DNA of 64,000 nt from Pestalotiopsis fici W106-1 (Eukaryota > Ascomycota > Sordariomycetes > Amphisphaeriales > Sporocadaceae), in NCBI RefSeq assembly GCF_000516985.1, contig NW_006917095.1:3608942-3672941 (forward strand). The letters are read 5' to 3'. Below, piece after piece: positions 58,093 through 64,000 of this stretch. How positions within the stretch are numbered: position 1 is the stretch's first letter; every line of letters starts with the position of its first letter. Under the pieces are notes generated by a model that saw only the letters and a list, made by a program, of their open reading frames with translations, ran no database searches and had not been told where the DNA came from. The translations under genes and the position numbers were made by a program.

Positions 58093-60924
58093 TCTGTGCA
58101 CACTGGCATGTCTCAGCGTTGCTTCTGGATTCGGGAAACGGTGCAGTCAGTTGAGGACTGAACGGCAGCTTGACACTATCTGAGCGTAGAGACTGTAGCT
58201 TACATAGGTGACAATGGAAAGAGGTTATCTGTGTACCTGATGAGTAGGTAGGTAGTCGATAAGGCATGTACAATGGACTCTGTGCGGTGGTGTAGGGAAT
58301 ATTCGAGTGCTAGAAGGTACATTGTAATTAGAAATATTACCTTGGGTAAGTATGCATACACAGTGCCGTACTCACTTTGTATGCAGAGCACCCAACTACC
58401 TAGTGTACATCCAGCGCCAGCGGAAAGCAAGCCCTTGCAGATGTGAGAACTGGCGTGGCTGGCGGGGAAGAAGGTACTCTGTAGGAACCATGTAGAGGAG
58501 CTCGTGTCAGGTAGGTAAGTACATACATTACATACCTTGCCTGCCTAGGTGCACCGAAAGAAGAAAAAGAAGACCCTTGAAGCGAGAGCACGCCAACCAA
58601 CGATATTCTGTCGCTTGTTCGCGACATTGCTTCTCTGCCATGCATTAAAGTAGCAGTACAGGATCCCGAGAGTTGTCAACGTGAAGAATAGAGTCTTGAA
58701 GCAAGCGAAAGCTTCTTTTTGTCCCTCCCTTTGTTTCTATAGCTTCTGTCATATTACCAATGTTGTATGGCATTATTATCACTATTGCCATCGCAAAGCT
58801 TTCAGCTGAGTCTGATCTTCGTCCGGGGGGAAGAGGGCGAGAATTCTTCCCTAGAATTTGGAAGAAATTAGATATCCGCTGCCAATGACTGACGGGCTTG
58901 ACGGGAGGGGCGTGAGCTAGCACTGATCTCACCTTATGGCGCACGGTGGTAGCAGATCACCTCGATCCCTACTATACGTAATGTATTGCATGTCCCTGAT
59001 TACGATAGAACCTCGGTGGAAATCCGTGGTGAGCGATACTAAGTCTTGGTAGGCACTTATCATGTCTGCCATATTTGCAAACATTATTCCGCCTGCGACG
59101 GTATGCTTTCTGGGTAACTAAGTACACGGTACCTAGACACTCAACAAATGAATGGGCATGTAAAGGATTAGACAACCAGGCAAGTGGGCTGGCTGGGTAA
59201 TGGATGATTACACTCGAAGATTGTACGCCAAGGAAACGACAATCATCATCAGGTGATGGATTGACAAGCTGATTGCCATGCACGGCACCAACAAGTATGG
59301 TATTCCATAGGTAATCATAACTCTGGCGGTGTCGCGGCGCTCAGGTTGCTTGAAGTGGATGTCCTGTCGGCCAAGTATACTTAATTTAGTAGCGGTCGGT
59401 GGGACAGCGGACGGGGCCTATATCTCGATTCACTCTTCCCTGGGAGCGCCCCGCCGAGGCTCGAGCCATGTGGTTGCGTTGCATCTGAAGAAGGATGCTG
59501 CACTAAGGTGAAAAATGAATGACTGGACCGAACTCCGTCGGGTCGAGGGCGATGATCATCAAAAAATTGATGGAGCCTCAATAGAAGAAGACGAGGCAAG
59601 CCCTTGAATGCAAGCAAGGCAAGTAGTATGTAGGTACACTGGGAAGACTGACGGACTGGCTGGTAGGTATGTAAGCAGCTAACAATCCCACTACTCCTAC
59701 CTACATCGTACATATTGTATGTGCCTCCAGTACATTACTTATGGAGTGCCTACATTACATACTACCTCATACTATGCGGGCATGAGTGGTGGTTGCAACA
59801 CCCCCGGGTTCGTGGTTGGTGGGAGTACTAGTAGTGGTAGGCAAGCAAGTAGTAATGGGGAGATATCGCGGCAAACGGATTATGGAGACTGATTGACCTT
59901 GCGCAAGCATGTCGGGTATGCCTGTCAGTCATTTAGTCAGGTTGAGTCAGTTATGTTTGGCATGTGGTCGTGCGTACTCTTTTTCTTCTTTTTACCGAAT
60001 CGCGTTGTACACTAGTAGCTGGCACCATCTCGTGTGTTGCCGACGCTTGTGTTGCGTGGGGCCCCTAAAGTGCCCATTTCTCGACAGTACTGATCTTGCT
60101 CCAGGTACGAACACTACACTAGATGTGAAAATTCCAGCTCGGATTACGACTGTTATTAGACCGCTCATTCATGAAGAAAAAAGTCAAGTCAGCTCGCGAG
60201 AAGGTCAAGGCGGCTAGAAACATTGTCATAATGCCAAGGCCGGGAAGAAGAAGAAGAAGAAGAAAGAGTAGTAAAGGCGATGAGCTTTCCGTGGCTCTGG
60301 TAAATCTAAAAGCAAATAATTCAAAAGAACAAAGGCGAAGAAGTAAAAGAGAGAAGCTTAAAGTGCAATGTACCACCACCACAAGCCTCCCCATTGGAGA
60401 GATCTCACCTCACCACCGCTACACATACCTAACCTAGGTACTTTACTGTTGTTACCTTACCCTCACGCCCTTACATTAAGGTAGGTACGGGACACAGGCG
60501 AAAGAAAAAGGCAGCTAGCTGTTGAGCCGCTCATCCATCACCCATGGTCAACTTGAGGCCTGCCAAGAGTGAAGCTCTTTGCCTTTTCATCCTCTTCTTT
60601 CGCTTCAGTTGCTTTTTTTTTTTGCCAGTGCTGTGCCGCTGTTGTGCTTAATCAATTTAGCAAAATTGGCAGCGAAATAAGCTTGCTTGGCTTGACAAGA
60701 CCTACGCATGCTGCGGTGGCGCTAGCATTAATCCAATCCATGCTCTTTCATTTCTTCTTCCGCCGTCGTTGAAGGAATCTCAAGCCTCTTTATTTCCTTA
60801 GCTTGGCTTTTCTTTTTTTCTTTTTTTCTTCTTTTTTTAACCTCTACGTCTACGGTTTTGATGTAGATACTTGCCCAGAACATAATTCAAAAATAAAGAA
60901 CCAAAAAAAAGCAAAGATGTGTGG

Positions 60925-60930
<6 letters not shown>

Positions 60931-60958
<28 letters not shown>
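60931..60958. repeat. GA dinucleotide microsatellite, 14 units
   Basis: A perfect GA repeat in the spacer before the OPT gene. Confidence 0.95.
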
Positions 60959-60961
<3 letters not shown>

Positions 60962-61684
60962 GAAGAGGTGAGAGATGTTTCCCCAATTCCCTCATTCTCT
61001 CATACCCGTTGCCGTACGACTCGTCGAATCTCCCTTGTTTCCCTCCAACTAGATGTTTGAATAGACACACCACCACCACCCATGATTGGCGTGACGGGTT
61101 AACAAGCAACGGGCAACGGCCACGCGCCACACGACTTATCTAGTGTCCATACGTATCATTTAACTACCATGCACTAAAGGAAGAGACTCCGGAGAAAAAG
61201 AGGGCCAGGATCACCGACTGACTTTGGCACTGAAGCCGATGAACGGTTGAAACTGACGCGCAAATGGACGCGCCGAGATCCGCTATATCGTCTGCTCGAT
61301 CCTCGAAGTGGAAGGTCGGTTGGGTATCATCTACTGCCGAGCCCCCCTTAGCATTAAGCGGCCTGCAGGCCTGCAAATAGTGAGCTAGGGGTCAAGCCGG
61401 CGCACCATCTTCCCGCTGACTGCTCTAGCCATTCAAGATCACGGAAGACCCTGCCCTGCCTGCTTGCTCGTTCGTAAGTGAGGGTACATGGTCAGGTTCA
61501 GGTAGCTTGGCATCCACCCCCAGTTTGCAACTTGCCCACCCACCATCCCCCTCCCAATCCCTTCTGGCCCCGAGCACCCCAGCGACTCTTTCGGTGGTTG
61601 AGTGGGTAGATCCAACAAGTGGCATAATACCTACCTAGTACCACAGGTGCGCCGCAGACCTTGCCTACCTACACTCTTCCCGGC

Positions 61685-61724
61685 CCAAGTCCAAGTCCAA
61701 GTCCAGGTCCAGGTCCAGGTCCAG
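61685..61724. repeat. Hexanucleotide array, CCAAGT x3 then CCAGGT x3
   Basis: Six tandem hexamers plus a partial unit. The fourth base switches from A to G exactly at mid-array. It lies about 700 bases before the OPT start codon. Confidence 0.93.
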
Positions 61725-62403
61725 AGCAAATCATACACCCCTCCCCCTACTGCATGCCATTAAAAAAAAGAAAGAAAAAAAAGAAGGCTAACTCAGCCGG
61801 CGAGACCCTTTCACACGAGATAGCCAAAGAGAGAGAGAGGTTTGTGTCCCTGTCCCCGGCCTGCCTACCTACCATTGCAAAGCAACCCTTACCAAAAGTC
61901 CTCTATCTTTCTTTCTCTCTCTCCCACTCTCTCAATCACTCACTCTCTTTTTTTTTTTTTTTTTGCGCCCGCTATTCACTTGAGCGCACTTGCGAGACCC
62001 TGAACAGAGCCTACCCACCCCAAGATTCTCCCGTCTTGGATTGGCTGCATACGGCCGAACCCACCAGGCGGGAAACGGCAAGGGTTGTCCAGATTCGTTC
62101 CCTCGTCGGCTCTGGGGTCCGAGTCTGGTCTGTCTACTGAGATAGCCACTCTTATACCCATCCTTCCCTTGCAGTTATCATCGCGGACAAGTCGCAGGAG
62201 GCGAAGGGACCCCCATGTAACGATAACGTTCCTCCACACGCTTGGTTCCGAAATTCATTCGTTCGTCTAACCATCTGCGTGCCTGACCCGGCATACATAT
62301 TAGAGGTGCCGCTTCCACACCTCCATCGAGGGATTCTGAATACCTCTTTTCCTTCCCAACCCCACCATCTCTTCGCTCGAGCCGACTTGCCTCGCCCGCC
62401 ATC

Positions 62404-64000
62404 ATGTCGAGCGAAATCGAGTCCAAGCGTGTCAACACGACGGAGGGTATTCACGAGAAGGATGCCGATGGCTACAGGTCGAGCGACGTTGAGCTCCCGA
62501 TCGATGCTCAGGTCGAAACGTATGTCCCTGCCCCCTTGCTTCTTTTCTCTTCCCGCTCCACCTGCTGTTGTGCTTAACTTGCAATTTGTTGTCGCCCACT
62601 CACTGACTTGTCATTCGATAGGGATCTCAATGTCACAGAACAGGATTTGCAGGAGGCCAGGGAATTGGCTGGCAACCTGACCCTGGAGGAGATTCGTCCC
62701 ATGATGGAAAAGGTCCTAGCCATTCACGAGAAGGATCCCAACTTTCCCTTTAGCATCATTGAGAGAATCAGAGCTTTCTTGGGTAAGTTTTTCCAAGGCT
62801 TGCACATGTTTCCCCAATCATGGCCTTGTCTCTAATTACAGAAAAAAAAAAATCCAGGCAACGAGGATATCTTTGAAAACCCTGAGAAGCATGGCGTGTT
62901 GATTGAGGAGATGAAGTTGGAGGCTTCCCTGATTACAGTCAACAGTCCCTACGCCGAAGTCAGAGCCGTCGTCGACAACCATGACGACCCCAGTATCCCA
63001 TGTGGTACCATCCGTGCTGTGAGTACCTTCAAAGTCTCAAGTCTTGTCATGTCATGCTCATGTATTGCGCAGTGGGTCATTGGTTCTGGTTTTGCCATCT
63101 TGTTGGCTTTCATCAACCAGCTATTCTCTATCCGTCAGCCGGCCATCAATGTCCAGGCCAACGTGGCCCAGTTGCTCGCCTATCCCATTGGCAAATTCTG
63201 CGAAAAGACACTGCCCGACGTCGGATTCACACTCTGGGGCATTCGCCACAGTCTGAACCCTGGCAAGTTCAGCAAGAAGGAACACATGTTGATCACCATC
63301 ATGGCCAACGTCAGCTGGAACTGTAAGACTGCTTCCTTTCGAGGTGGTACAGTACAGACACGAGAGAATTTGCTAACAATTTGAAACTTGCAGACCCGTA
63401 CACGAACAACATCATCTGGGTGCAATATTTGCCAACCTACTTCAATCAAAGCTATGCCGGCCAGTTCTCCTACCAGATCTTGATCGCCCTTGCCACCAAC
63501 TTCATCGGCTACGGTATGGCTGGAATTGTCCGCCGATTCCTTGTGTACCCTTCGTACTGCGTTTGGCCTGCCAGTCTGGTGACTATCGCCTTGAACTCGG
63601 CTTTCCACAATGACAAGACTGGTCCAGTTGAGTCTCCGTTCGGCAGACTGTTCACCATGACCAGAATGAAGTTCTTTGGCGTTACCTTTGCCGCCATGTT
63701 CGTATACTTCTGGTTCCCACAGTACATCTTCACCGCTCTGAGCGTTTTCTCCTGGTTGTCCTGGATTTCGCCCAACAACACCACCCTCTCGGCCGTGACG
63801 GGTTTCAACAACGGCCTTGGCGTCAATCCTTGGCCAACTTTTGACTGGAACATTTTGCTGTTTGACAACACCGATCCCCTCATGATTCCATTTTTCTCCA
63901 CCATGAACAAGTTCATTGGATCCTGCATCGCATGTGTCGTGATTGCTGCGCTTTGGTGGAGCAATGCCTGGAATACAGCTTATCTCCCTATCAACTCGAA
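62404..64000 (+). CDS. OPT-family oligopeptide transporter, 3' truncated by window end
   Basis: Exons so far: 62404-62519, 62622-62782, 62858-63018, 63073-63322, 63394-64000 (continues). The hydrophilic N-terminus ends in the conserved FENPEKHGVLIEEMKLEASLI region and SPYAEVRAVVDNHDDPS. WVIGSGFAILLAFINQLFSI is the first membrane helix. LNPGKFSKKEH is the OPT signature (NPGxFxxKEH). Several helices follow up to the window edge. The family imports tetra- and pentapeptides, glutathione or metal-peptide complexes with protons at the plasma membrane. Introns have good donors (GTATGT, GTAAGT, GTGAGT, GTAAGA) and all phases agree. About half of a typical 750-800-aa protein is visible. Substrate is not determinable. 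Confidence 0.96.

Larger units (their letters stand above)
56523..62403. other. Gene-poor spacer upstream of the OPT transporter
   Basis: About 5.9 kb without a supportable gene. Frames are short or low-complexity, such as the Arg/Lys/Ser-rich frame at 60171-60437. It contains a C run, a GA repeat, TACC arrays, T and CT tracts and a two-phase hexanucleotide array. The last 700 bases, rich in pyrimidine tracts (61900-61970), likely carry the OPT promoter and leader. Confidence 0.6.

Noticed and set aside
60171..60437. Basic, Arg/Lys/Ser-rich 88-codon frame
   Set aside because: It is a translation of purine-rich low-complexity DNA (AAG/AGA repeats), and no conserved segment is seen.
61661..62140. 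A 159-codon frame with Pro-Ser/Pro-Gly repeats
   Set aside because: It is produced by the hexanucleotide array and by CT and A tracts in the OPT promoter region, and is unlikely to be coding.

Overview
This is a 64-kb window of nuclear DNA from a filamentous ascomycete. Genes carry 50-200 nt introns with GT...AG ends and CTAAC-type branch points. Start codons mostly have a purine at -3, and long microsatellite-rich spacers separate the genes. One AT-rich, TpA-enriched block looks RIP-mutated. The gene types and the many short TACC/GGTA arrays suggest Hypocreales, but that placement is an inference. A run of exactly 100 N (40855-40954) marks an assembly gap.

Left arm (1-17.7 kb). A 5'-truncated Stu2/Alp14/XMAP215 microtubule polymerase and a metal-dependent amidohydrolase lie on the plus strand. 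A minus-strand series follows: a nine-exon class I terpene synthase assembled here exon by exon (5670-7246, 341 aa), a secreted six-hairpin-glycosidase-like protein, an epoxide-hydrolase-like alpha/beta hydrolase, a GNAT acetyltransferase, and the SAPS-domain (Ekc1/Sit4-associated) phosphatase regulator.

Middle (17.7-31.7 kb). This stretch is gene-poor. It holds a RIP-degraded relic with 11-bp terminal inverted repeats flanked by TA (22900-24037), and one HSL-type alpha/beta hydrolase whose nucleophile elbow lacks the usual central serine.

Right arm (31.8-64 kb). A 2,656-aa NRPS-derived protein (31824-40038) has a long, intact reading frame. However, all four carrier-like domains lack the phosphopantetheine serine, the full adenylation domain has lost its core motifs, and both condensation domains have lost the catalytic histidine motif. 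Only the epimerization-type domain keeps HHxxxD. This apparent pseudo-NRPS is the most unusual object in the window. It is followed by an allantoate-permease-type MFS carrier, an FAD/NADPH monooxygenase, two small unknown genes, an amino-acid permease, a berberine-bridge-type FAD oxidase and the 5' part of an OPT oligopeptide transporter.

Functional reading. Stu2 and SAPS are housekeeping genes. The terpene synthase and NRPS-type gene are secondary-metabolism families, but no P450, prenyl synthase, PKS or pathway-specific regulator is visible, so neither end forms a textbook cluster. The right arm is rich in transporters for organic nitrogen (allantoate-type, amino acid, oligopeptide). All splice models were inferred by eye from reading-frame continuity and splice-site signals.
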